A DNA stretch of 13,792 nt from contig JAJISH010000233.1 of assembly GCA_022848825.1 (NCBI GenBank), positions 1 through 13,792 of the forward strand. Reading direction: 5' to 3'. Source of the DNA: Thermoplasmatota archaeon. Lineage in GTDB: Archaea > Thermoplasmatota > Thermoplasmata > RBG-16-68-12 > JAGMCJ01. Shown one piece after another: positions 7,816-13,792 of this stretch (position 1 is its first letter; each line of letters starts with the position of its first letter). The notes below the pieces were generated by a model that saw nothing but the letters and a program-made list of their open reading frames with translations, ran no database searches and had not been told where the DNA came from. Made by a program: the position numbers and the translations under genes.

Positions 7816-8817
7816 TTCGAACCCGAGCGCGTCCTTGGCGAAGTCATTCGGGAATGTGAAATGGGAGTCCAGGTCCAGGAACTCGATCGTGCTTCCCGAG
7901 AGAGCGAAGTGAAGACCCGCCGCTATCGAAAGAGCGGACTCGGAGTAGCAGCCGACAAGCGTGCCGCCGTTGAAGGCGGCGCAGATGGACTCGATCACCA
8001 GGGACTCCGTTATGCCCCCGCACTTGAGAAGCTTGATGTTCAGCAGACGAGCGGTCCTGCCCGCAAGGATGGAGGCGGCCTCCTGGGAGGTCTTGAACGA
8101 CTCGTCGACCATTATGGGAACCATGGACAGTTCGTCAAGTTTCATGAGAGACACGTGGTCGTGCTGGGCCACCGGCTGTTCCAGATATGCAAGACCCAGA
8201 TCCTTCGTCCTCTTGACGAACTCGACGGCCGTTTCGTACGAGTAGCCCTGATTGGCGTCGGCGGAGAGGGTGATGTCTCCCGGCACCTCTTCCCTGACCG
8301 CCAGGAGCCTGGCGATGTCCTCGTCAATGTCCAGGCCGACCTTCATCTTGATTGCCTTGAAGCCGCGAGAAACGATACGTTTGGCCGTCTCCAGGGTCTT
8401 GTCGAAGTCCATTATCCCCAAGGACATGTCCGTCATCATTCTGTCCCGGCTCCCGCCAAGGATGTCGTACAGCGGCCTCCCAGATGCCTTCCCGACCAGA
8501 TCCCAGAGCGCCATGTCTAGGCATGCTCTCGCGCATTTGCTTTCCGGGTGCGAAGAGGCCATCTTCTCGTTGAGCTTCTGGATCTGAGTCGGGTCTTCCC
8601 CAATCAGCTTCCCGCTCAAGGTCTGCAGGTCCTTGCGGATGCTGTCGGACGTCTCGCCCGTGACGCTGGAAGGGCAGCAGCTTCCCAATCCGCAGAAGTC
8701 CTCGGTCTCGATCCTGGCGACGAAGTTGAGAGCCGATTTGGATGTGCCCGTGGCGATGACGAACTCTTCCTCCCGCTCAAGGAGGACTTCCCTGAAGTCG
8801 ATTCCTCTAATCCGCAT
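7747..8817 (-). CDS. Dipeptide epimerase (L-Ala-D/L-Glu epimerase-like), enolase superfamily
   Basis: 356 residues, a normal length for the muconate-lactonizing-enzyme subgroup. The N-terminal capping domain (1 to about 120) is followed by the barrel with the K-x-K motif Lys157-Met-Lys159, metal ligands Asp187 (SADAN), Glu213 (YLEQP) and Asp238 (MVDES), and the opposing catalytic Lys262 in [12 protein letters not shown] at 315-317 corresponds to the D-x-D motif that marks dipeptide epimerases by binding the substrate amino group. Such enzymes epimerise the C-terminal residue of dipeptides. The known Ala-Glu role is in murein recycling, which an archaeon lacks, so the substrate here is probably another dipeptide. 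The start at 8817 gives [11 protein letters not shown] and has a purine-rich GAGGGGGA upstream; the ATG at 8865 would add 16 unconvincing residues. The start overlaps nth by 11 bp, so both are probably cotranscribed. Confidence 0.88.
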   Translation of the reverse strand: MRIRGIDFREVLLEREEEFVIATGTSKSALNFVARIETEDFCGLGSCCPSSVTGETSDSIRKDLQTLSGKLIGEDPTQIQKLNEKMASSHPESKCARACLDMALWDLVGKASGRPLYDILGGSRDRMMTDMSLGIMDFDKTLETAKRIVSRGFKAIKMKVGLDIDEDIARLLAVREEVPGDITLSADANQGYSYETAVEFVKRTKDLGLAYLEQPVAQHDHVSLMKLDELSMVPIMVDESFKTSQEAASILAGRTARLLNIKLLKCGGITESLVIESICAAFNGGTLVGCYSESALSIAAGLHFALSGSTIEFLDLDSHFTFPNDFAKDALGFESGLLIVSGRPGLGVEVDFDSLD

Positions 8818-9499
8818 TCTTCCCCCTCGCCGAGTCCAACGGATAGCTGTCGCACAGGCCCGCAAGTTCGCAACCGTAGCAGAATGGAGATATCGGCCTG
8901 CAGACGTCCTGACCGAACCTCACGAAGAGCTCGTTCAACCTGACCCAGTACCTCTCGGGAACGACGTTCGAGAGAGATTCCTCCGTCTGGTCGGGATTCT
9001 TCGTTCGCACGAGGCCCAGCCTGTTCGAGATCCGGTGCACGTGCGTGTCCACCGGGATGGCGGGCTTTCCGAACGCGTAGACGAGGACGCAGTTCGCCGT
9101 CTTCCTTCCCACCGCTGGAAGCTTCAGCAGGGAATCGAGGTCCTCGGGGACGTTGCCTTCGTGCTCGCTCACGAGAAGAGAGGCGACCCGCTTGATGTTC
9201 CCCGCCTTCATCCTGTAGAAACCTGCTGGCTTGATGAGGCTCTCGATCTCGTGAACGTCGGCGCCCGCCAGGGACTCCGGTGTCGGGAAGACCTCGAAGA
9301 GGTTCGTGGCGGCCCGGTTCGTGTTCTCATCCTTCGTCCTGTGCGAGAGGATCGTGGATATCAGCACGCGGTAGGGGTCCCTCATCTGACGGCTTATCGC
9401 CGTCCCTTTCCCCTTGCCCGGAAACGCTCCGACATGATATCGGCGGGAAAGGAGTCCCATCATCTCATCGATCCTCCGGTCAGCCTTTGACTTCGTCAT
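8807..9499 (-). CDS. nth: Endonuclease III (DNA glycosylase/AP lyase)
   Basis: Base-excision-repair enzyme that removes oxidised pyrimidines and cleaves at the resulting abasic site. 230 residues, close to the 211 of E. coli Nth. The helix-hairpin-helix motif is LPAVGRKTAN, with catalytic Lys133, and the essential Asp151 lies in VDTHVHRISNRLG. The [4Fe-4S] cluster ligands are Cys200, 207, 210 and 216, spaced C-x6-C-x2-C-x5-C as in the family. LSHRTKDENT (51-60) replaces the E. coli LSAQATD loop. The frame stays open upstream to 9763, but that part is antisense to coaBC and unlike Nth; the ATG at 9499 gives a family-like N-terminus. No SD precedes it, and a TATA-like box about 30 bp upstream suggests a nearly leaderless mRNA. 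It forms an operon with the epimerase. I could not tell whether it prefers thymine glycol or G/T mismatches. Confidence 0.95.
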   Translation of the reverse strand: MTKSKADRRIDEMMGLLSRRYHVGAFPGKGKGTAISRQMRDPYRVLISTILSHRTKDENTNRAATNLFEVFPTPESLAGADVHEIESLIKPAGFYRMKAGNIKRVASLLVSEHEGNVPEDLDSLLKLPAVGRKTANCVLVYAFGKPAIPVDTHVHRISNRLGLVRTKNPDQTEESLSNVVPERYWVRLNELFVRFGQDVCRPISPFCYGCELAGLCDSYPLDSARGKNAD

Positions 9500-9526
9500 G
9501 AGATGATGATTGCTATCCAAGCCAGA

Positions 9527-9534
9527 ATGATAAA
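9527..9534 (-). promoter_or_regulatory. TATA-like box of nth-epimerase operon
   Basis: On the minus strand the sequence reads TTTATCAT. Its centre is about 31 bp before the nth ATG, predicting transcription from about 9504 and a leader of only about 5 nt. It lies in the 84-bp divergent gap shared with coaBC. The match to consensus is weaker than for coaBC. Confidence 0.45.
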
Positions 9535-9554
9535 CGTATGCTTGAACAACAAGG

Positions 9555-9561
9555 TATAAAT
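9555..9561 (+). promoter_or_regulatory. TATA box of coaBC-pantoate kinase operon
   Basis: TATAAAT is a near-ideal archaeal TATA box. Its centre (9558) is 26 bp before the GTG at 9584, so transcription should begin on the start codon itself. No SD lies between them, which agrees with leaderless translation. The box is about 25 bp from the divergent nth box, so the two promoters may interfere with each other. Confidence 0.7.
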
Positions 9562-9583
9562 GGAGGCAGAATAATCGCAACAC

Positions 9584-10783
9584 GTGCACCCCTCTGAAGC
9601 TATCAGGAGCGTCAAGAGCGACAAGCTCGAAGGCGAGACCATCGTGATAGGGATAACGGGAAGCATTGCCGCCGTCGAGTCCGTCAAGCTCATTCGCGAG
9701 CTGATCCGGCACGGTGCCGATATCGTGCCCGTGATGTCCAAGGAAGCGGAGAGGATAGTGCATCCGAACTCCATCGAGTTCGCGAGCGGGAAGAAGCCCA
9801 TCGTTGAGCTGGACGGCAGTGTCCCCTATGTCGGGCTCTGCGGGGCCGGGGGCACGGCCAGTGCATTGCTGGTAGCACCCGCGACGGCGAACACCATATC
9901 GAAGATCGCCTGCGGGATCGCGGACACGCCCATCACGACGTTCGCCTGCGCGGCGCTCGGATCAGAGATCCCTGTTCTCATCGCACCATCGATGCACGAG
10001 TCCATGTACCGGCAAGAGATACTGAAGGAGAACATGAAGAGGCTCGCGAAGCTGGGCATCGTCTTCATCGGTCCGAACGTGGTAGAGAACAAGGCGAAGA
10101 TGGCGGGGATCGAGGAGGTCGTCTCCGCACTGATCCGGGCATTGTCCGAGCCTGACCTGAAAGGGAAGAAGGTCGTCGTGATCGCCGGTTCCACGGAAGA
10201 GGAAATCGATGACGTCAGGGTAATCACGAACCGAAGCTCGGGCCGCATGGGCGTGGAGCTTGCGAAGGACGCCTATGAGCGGGGTGCAACGGTCGAGCTA
10301 TGGATGGGCAAGGCCGAGGTCGGTCCACCGCCCTTCGTCAAGGTCAGGAAGTTCACTTCCGTCTCGGACCTCTCGAAGTTGGTCAAGAACATCCAGTGCC
10401 ACTACTGCGCCGTTCCGGCGGCGATATCCGATTTCCGCCCGAAGAAGGTCAAGGGCAAGATGAGCTCGAAGGAGAAGTCGCTGACGATCGAGATGACGCG
10501 GACGCCAAAGATCATCCACGCCATCAGGAGAAAGAGCAAGCGGACGAAGATCATCGGCTTCAAGCTGGAATCCGGGCTCTCCGAGTCCGAGATCAAGGAG
10601 AGGGCGCTCGAGAAACTGAAGAGCGCGAAGCTGGACCTGATCGTCGCGAACGACGTCAAGACGATAGGCCGCGAGCCCGCCAAGATCGTTCTCCTGGACA
10701 AGTCCGGAGCCTCGAAGAGCGCATCCGGCACGAAGGCAACACTGGCACACCAGATATGGAGCGCTGCCTTACATGGCCTATGA
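9584..10783 (+). CDS. coaBC: Bifunctional phosphopantothenoylcysteine decarboxylase/synthetase (CoaBC)
   Basis: CoaBC joins 4'-phosphopantothenate to cysteine (CoaB) and decarboxylates the product to phosphopantetheine (CoaC, FMN-dependent) in CoA synthesis. 399 residues. The N-terminal flavoprotein half has GITGSIAA (23-30), PATANT (99-104), which corresponds to the bacterial PASANT motif, and APSMHESMY (134-142). The C-terminal half has AGSTEEEIDDVR, NRSSGRMG (216-223), AAISDFRP (279-286), FKLE and ANDV. The usual active-site His of CoaC, in a motif like EHIxLxxxAD, is Tyr82 here (VPYVGLCG), with about three extra residues before PATANT. The substrate-clamp Cys of bacterial enzymes is also absent (ENKAKMAG); archaeal CoaBC such as that of Methanocaldococcus, as I recall it, also lacks this Cys. 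The GTG start fits a leaderless mRNA. The 3' end overlaps pantoate kinase by 11 bp. Confidence 0.93.
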   Translation: MHPSEAIRSVKSDKLEGETIVIGITGSIAAVESVKLIRELIRHGADIVPVMSKEAERIVHPNSIEFASGKKPIVELDGSVPYVGLCGAGGTASALLVAPATANTISKIACGIADTPITTFACAALGSEIPVLIAPSMHESMYRQEILKENMKRLAKLGIVFIGPNVVENKAKMAGIEEVVSALIRALSEPDLKGKKVVVIAGSTEEEIDDVRVITNRSSGRMGVELAKDAYERGATVELWMGKAEVGPPPFVKVRKFTSVSDLSKLVKNIQCHYCAVPAAISDFRPKKVKGKMSSKEKSLTIEMTRTPKIIHAIRRKSKRTKIIGFKLESGLSESEIKERALEKLKSAKLDLIVANDVKTIGREPAKIVLLDKSGASKSASGTKATLAHQIWSAALHGL

Positions 10784-11663
10784 TGCCGTCGCCTTCTGTC
10801 CCGGGCACATCACGGGCATTTTCGAGGTCTGTCCTGACGAGGACCCTCACAAGATGGGCTCCAGAGGGGTGGGGATGTGCATCTCCCTCGGCGTTCACAC
10901 GGGCGTCGTCGCCACCGAGTCGGACGCGACCTCGGTCGACGTGAGGATAGGCGGTCAGCCATCCGAGGCGCCCGTGACGAGGAGGGCGATCGAGAACCTC
11001 CGCATCGAGCGGGACGTGCACATCGACGTCAACAGCGAGGTTCAGCTGCCCGTGTCCCAGGGATTTGGGATGAGCGGGGCGGGAGCGTTGAGTTCCGTGA
11101 TCGCGGTCAACGAGGCCCTGGGATTGGGTCTGCCCCGGAACGAGGTCGTGCGGGCGGCCCACAAGGCGGACGTCGAATGCATGACAGGGCTCGGCGACGT
11201 TCTTCCCCAGTCCGTTGGGGGGCTGGTCGTGAGGACGGAGCCCGGCGCGGAACCGCACGGAGAGTTCCAGAGGTTCGAGAGGGACGGCGACGTCGTCCTT
11301 TGCGTCGTGGGTCCTCCGCTCTCCACAAGGGATGTCCTGTCGGATGAGGCGATCGTGGCCAGGATAAGTAAGATCGGGCGGCAGTATGTCAACACGTTTC
11401 TGAACGAGACGTCCTTGGACAACTTCCTTCACCTCTCCCTCGAGTTCGCCAGGGAATCGGAGCTCATCCCGGAGGCGGTGGAAGAGGCTGTCGAGAACTG
11501 CAAGGAGTTCGGAAGGGCGAGCATGTCGATGCTCGGGAACTCGGTCTTCGCCGTGGGGGAGGCGGAGAACCTGAGATACAGACTTCTTGATTTCGGCAAG
11601 ACCTTCGTGTGCCCCATCGACAACGAGGGTGCGCGCCTCGTCTCCCCTACTCCAGGAGAGTGA
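10773..11663 (+). CDS. Pantoate kinase (archaeal, GHMP family)
   Basis: Phosphorylates pantoate to 4-phosphopantoate with ATP, the archaeal step before phosphopantothenate synthetase; this replaces bacterial pantothenate kinase. 296 residues. The N-terminus carries CPGHITGIFE, characteristic of archaeal pantoate kinase. The GHMP ATP-binding loop is PVSQGFGMSGAGALSS (93-108), and a conserved MTGLGDVLPQ segment follows at about 147-156. The ATG overlaps the coaBC stop by 11 bp in another frame, so the two genes are one transcript; a weak GGAG lies 11 nt upstream and translational coupling is likely. The CoA context supports pantoate kinase over mevalonate or other GHMP kinases. Phosphopantothenate synthetase is not in the window. 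The end overlaps the opposite-strand DUF357 gene by 17 bp. Confidence 0.92.
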   Translation: MAYDAVAFCPGHITGIFEVCPDEDPHKMGSRGVGMCISLGVHTGVVATESDATSVDVRIGGQPSEAPVTRRAIENLRIERDVHIDVNSEVQLPVSQGFGMSGAGALSSVIAVNEALGLGLPRNEVVRAAHKADVECMTGLGDVLPQSVGGLVVRTEPGAEPHGEFQRFERDGDVVLCVVGPPLSTRDVLSDEAIVARISKIGRQYVNTFLNETSLDNFLHLSLEFARESELIPEAVEEAVENCKEFGRASMSMLGNSVFAVGEAENLRYRLLDFGKTFVCPIDNEGARLVSPTPGE

Positions 11664-11955
11664 AGAGCCTGTTGTCCCCTCCCGTCTCGAAGAGACCCAG
11701 CCTGGCACCTGCGTCCAGCCAGCCGTGCGCGTAGTTGATGCATCCGTAGGCGTTCACTAGGTCCCCTTTCTCGTAGAAGTGGATAGCGTCCTTGAAATAG
11801 GATGTGCTCATCAAAAGGAAATCCTCGGCGACCTTTCGAAGGTGCGATTTCTCGGGCGCCGCGACTATCACCTTGTCGAGAGCCTCACGCGTGATCTCAA
11901 TATCCTTTTCCACGAGGTCTGATCCTATCTCCAAGATGGACACCGATGACCCCAT
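11647..11955 (-). CDS. DUF357 family archaeal protein
   Basis: A 102-residue protein that matches the archaeal DUF357 family: EKSHLRKVAEDFL (35-47), then a helix with SYFKDAIHFYEKGD (52-65), then the hallmark AYGCINYAHGWLDAGARLG (69-87), ending LFTL. It should fold as a small helical bundle, with no membrane segment, zinc site or catalytic motif that I can see. The function of the family is unknown to me. It starts 22 nt after the herA stop on the same strand, so it is probably cotranscribed with herA. The gap contains GATTAATAC on the minus strand, a weak TATA match too close to the ATG to be clearly used. No good SD is visible. The 3' end overlaps pantoate kinase. Confidence 0.88.
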   Translation of the reverse strand: MGSSVSILEIGSDLVEKDIEITREALDKVIVAAPEKSHLRKVAEDFLLMSTSYFKDAIHFYEKGDLVNAYGCINYAHGWLDAGARLGLFETGGDNRLFTLLE

Positions 11956-11977
11956 CCACAGGACCGTATTAATCCTT

Positions 11978-13480
11978 TTAGCCCTCGATCACTTTGATGG
12001 ACTGCCCACCGTGCTCGGACTCCCTCGGCCTTACCTCGACGAAGAGCGGGGACGTTATGTTCCCTCCCACGACCAGAGCAACGCCAATCGGGAGCCTTTG
12101 GATCTCATCGGTCATCCCCGAGGTCAGGCCTTCGACGGAGGCAACGACGGCTTTCAGATCGTTCGGGTTGGTCAGCTTCAGGATGATCTGTGTGTTGCAC
12201 TGGCTCAAGACGTTCTTGTCGATCTTCGCGGCCCTCTGCGACAGAACGAGCAGCCCGAGACCGAACTTCCTCCCCTCGGAGGCGATCGTTCGTAGTATCT
12301 TAGAGGAAGCCGCCGTACCCTGCTGCGGGCAGAAATTGTGTGCCTCCTCCATGACGAGCATGAGCGGCGGGATCTTGTCGAGCTTTCTGAGCTCGAAGAG
12401 CGCTGTCGCAAGCCGGTTGACTATGAGCTCCTGGATGTCGGGAGCCGCACCCTTCAGGTTCATGATCGATGTACCGCCCTTGGATATCAGATCATCGATC
12501 TTCGTGCCCTCCCTGGCGAATATCTCGACCTCCTTCAGATACTCAAGCTCGTTGATCAGGCTCGAGTTCGACGGATCATCCTCGCTATCCAGGATGGCAA
12601 TGATGTCCGCGAGGTCGTAGTCCTTGCCCCCGCTCTTGAGGATGTCGAGGGCTCTCCTCAACGACAATAGGTTGGCGCGGACGCTCTTCAGATTCGTGAG
12701 GCCGATGATCTCCCTGGCGTCGAGGTTCTTCAGCGTGAACCTGAGCGGTCTCGCATCAGGGTTGACCTTCGTGTCGGGAGAGTATTCCATTATCTTGCCG
12801 CGATAGCTCTTCGGGGACACGTCGAATCTCTTCATCGAATCCGAGTGCTCGGCGGGCGTCTTCATGGACGTGTACTCACCGTGGGGATCGATTATCACTG
12901 TCGTCACGTCGTGCTTCATGAACTCCTCGATCAGAACCCCCGCGGCGTAGCTCTTCCCCCCGCCAGTCTTTGCCAGTATGCTGACGTGCCTCTGCACGAG
13001 AGAGTTGATGTCGACGAGGATCGGGACATCGTGGCCGCTGAGCATGCCGAGGTATGCACCTTTCCTCTCGTCCTTGTTGAGCCCGATGATCTCGCATATC
13101 AGGTCCTCGGTGGCCCGGTAAACGGCCTCGCCTGCACGGAAGGGTGTGTGGGGGACCTGCAGTAGATCCCTGTCGTCCCGGAAGCCGATGATGGAGACCA
13201 CCGCGATGACCTTTTCCTCTATCTCGATGTCGTGGCCCTTGGACATCTGCTGGGCCCTCTCGATGGAGAGATCCGTCTTCCTTTGAATGTCATCCACTTG
13301 ACCCAGCACGTACCCGCATATCTCGTGGTGGATCTGAACGTATTCGTTCTTTGCGAGGTGCCCCGTCACCGTGCACCGCAGAGAAAGGCTCCCAACGTCG
13401 CCGTAGACGATTCCTACAGCCTCGGCGGGAGTATCCGCGTGGGATATGGATTCTGCTACCTGATCAAAGGACGGTACCAT
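11978..13480 (-). CDS. herA: HerA-type bipolar DNA helicase/translocase ATPase
   Basis: Hexameric HerA/FtsK-superfamily ATPase. In archaea HerA works with the NurA nuclease and Mre11-Rad50 in DNA-end resection during recombinational repair. 500 residues, a usual length. The N-terminal part (1 to about 110) fits the HAS beta-barrel. Walker A is AKTGGGKS (170-177), DPHGEY follows at 198-203, Walker B is MLVMEEAH (374-381), and SEGRKFG...LSQR (401-416) contains the sensor region and arginine typical of HerA. The C-terminal segment QRLPIGVALVVG also fits. The ATG at 13480 is preceded by GGGGTG. No nurA, mre11 or rad50 gene is in the window; the downstream partner is DUF357. Another HerA-like ATPase of unspecified role cannot be excluded without phylogeny. 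Confidence 0.9.
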   Translation of the reverse strand: MVPSFDQVAESISHADTPAEAVGIVYGDVGSLSLRCTVTGHLAKNEYVQIHHEICGYVLGQVDDIQRKTDLSIERAQQMSKGHDIEIEEKVIAVVSIIGFRDDRDLLQVPHTPFRAGEAVYRATEDLICEIIGLNKDERKGAYLGMLSGHDVPILVDINSLVQRHVSILAKTGGGKSYAAGVLIEEFMKHDVTTVIIDPHGEYTSMKTPAEHSDSMKRFDVSPKSYRGKIMEYSPDTKVNPDARPLRFTLKNLDAREIIGLTNLKSVRANLLSLRRALDILKSGGKDYDLADIIAILDSEDDPSNSSLINELEYLKEVEIFAREGTKIDDLISKGGTSIMNLKGAAPDIQELIVNRLATALFELRKLDKIPPLMLVMEEAHNFCPQQGTAASSKILRTIASEGRKFGLGLLVLSQRAAKIDKNVLSQCNTQIILKLTNPNDLKAVVASVEGLTSGMTDEIQRLPIGVALVVGGNITSPLFVEVRPRESEHGGQSIKVIEG

Positions 13481-13486
13481 CGGTGC

Positions 13487-13509
13487 ACCCCATTGAGTCT
13501 TAATGGGGT
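13487..13509. promoter_or_regulatory. Inverted repeat overlapping the herA ribosome-binding region
   Basis: ACCCCATT (13487-13494) and AATGGGGT (13502-13509) are perfect 8-bp complements around a 7-nt loop. On the minus strand the arm nearer herA contains most of the GGGGTG that should serve as the herA SD. If the transcript starts upstream of the repeat, the hairpin would mask the SD. If it starts near 13492, as the TATA-like box predicts, only one arm is transcribed and the repeat would more likely be a DNA operator. Confidence 0.45.
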
Positions 13510-13514
13510 CAGCG

Positions 13515-13522
13515 AATTAAAA
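13515..13522 (-). promoter_or_regulatory. TATA-like box of herA
   Basis: The minus strand reads TTTTAATT. Its centre is about 38 bp before the herA ATG, predicting transcription from about 13492 and a leader of roughly 12 nt that contains GGGGTG. It is an AT-rich element of moderate quality, the best candidate in this gap. Confidence 0.4.
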
Positions 13523-13575
13523 GCTTTTGGAGAGAGCGAATCGTGAATATCACATATGATTCCGGTGGAACAGTC

Positions 13576-13584
13576 TTATTATAT
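13576..13584 (+). promoter_or_regulatory. TATA box of the small ORF at 13608
   Basis: TTATTATAT has its centre about 27 bp before the ATG at 13608, the spacing expected for a leaderless archaeal gene. A second AT-rich stretch, TTTTTATAT (13597-13605), is too close to that ATG to be its TATA box but could start a transcript near 13628. Confidence 0.5.
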
Positions 13585-13607
13585 CTCGAAAGTTCCTTTT
13601 TATATCG

Positions 13608-13769
13608 ATGCTCCTAGGCTCAGCGAGAGCTAAAAGAAAGGCGCTCTTCGGAAAGGCCTTCCTCATCGAGCTTCAGCGGGGCAACTACGCGAATGCCACG
13701 CTATTCGCCAAGGCGTTCCTGAAAGAGAATGATACAGCAAACGGCAACGGAGCATATGGGTTCGCATAA
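13608..13769 (+). CDS. Small hypothetical protein, probably leaderless
   Basis: A 53-residue ORF from ATG to TAA. The protein is basic at the N-terminus (GSARAKRKALFGKAF), then likely amphipathic helix (LIELQRGNYANATLFAKAFL), then a polar Asn/Gly-rich end. Most codons between 15 and 40 end in G or C, as in the surrounding genes, which supports coding. There is no SD; the TATA box about 27 bp upstream would put the transcript start on the ATG. No Cys pairs, signal peptide or membrane segment are visible, and I recognise no family. It is divergent from herA. Only 23 bases follow before the window ends, so what it is cotranscribed with is unknown. It could also be a chance ORF downstream of a promoter for something else. 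Confidence 0.5.
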   Translation: MLLGSARAKRKALFGKAFLIELQRGNYANATLFAKAFLKENDTANGNGAYGFA

Positions 13770-13792
13770 ACTAGAACTCGGATTCCAGGATT

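Noticed and set aside
8818..8865. N-terminal extension of the epimerase to 8865
   Set aside because: The added 16 residues (including RWTRRGG) do not resemble the family start, while MRIRGIDF does and has a purine-rich site before it.
8633..9490. 285-codon plus-strand frame across nth and the epimerase
   Set aside because: It crosses two well-supported minus-strand genes and gives an Arg/Pro-rich product without a known fold.
9500..9763. N-terminal extension of nth to the ATG at 9763
   Set aside because: The extra 88 residues are antisense to coaBC and unlike any Nth N-terminus; the ATG at 9499 gives the expected length.
13538..13562. GAATC/GATTC inverted pair between herA and the small ORF
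   Set aside because: The 5-bp arms with a 15-bp AT-rich spacer are too weak to claim as a site.
1..13792. CRISPR array, IS element, prophage or defence system
   Set aside because: No regularly spaced repeats, transposase or integrase motifs, tRNA-disrupting att duplication or known defence domains were seen; the content is housekeeping genes plus one surface protein.

Overview
The window looks archaeal, most likely a Thermoplasmata-type euryarchaeote with a fairly GC-rich genome. Reasons: an archaeal CoA pathway pair (CoaBC plus pantoate kinase), a HerA helicase, a DUF357 protein, TATA boxes about 26 bp before starts, several apparently leaderless genes, and a gyrase operon of the kind some euryarchaea acquired from bacteria. 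The lineage is inferred from gene content; no rRNA is present.

Layout from left to right: (1) The 3' end of a secreted NosD-type beta-helix protein with CARDB, fibronectin-III and duplicated C-terminal domains. (2) A TATA-driven tRNA-Cys(GCA), followed 14 nt later by cysS, the gene for its own synthetase. (3) A gyrB-gyrA operon whose TATA box sits between the arms of a perfect 8-bp inverted repeat. (4) On the minus strand, an endonuclease III gene overlapping a dipeptide epimerase gene of the enolase superfamily; the epimerase runs tail-to-tail 69 bp into gyrA. (5) A divergent promoter region, then coaBC overlapping pantoate kinase on the plus strand. (6) On the minus strand, herA followed by a DUF357 gene, again meeting pantoate kinase tail-to-tail with a 17-bp overlap. 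(7) At the right edge, a 53-codon plus-strand ORF that is probably leaderless.

The genes form compact units: cysteine charging (tRNA-Cys and CysRS), DNA supercoiling (GyrB and GyrA), base-excision repair plus epimerase, CoA synthesis, and a DNA-end-processing ATPase with a small helical partner. Packing is very tight, with start/stop overlaps inside operons and 3' overlaps between convergent ones.

No CRISPR array, transposon, phage gene or defence system is visible. The points most worth following are the tRNA-Cys/cysS arrangement with an A at discriminator position 73, the inverted repeat around the gyrase promoter, residues in both gyrase subunits at quinolone-resistance positions, an apparent loss of the usual catalytic His in CoaBC, and the small leaderless ORF.
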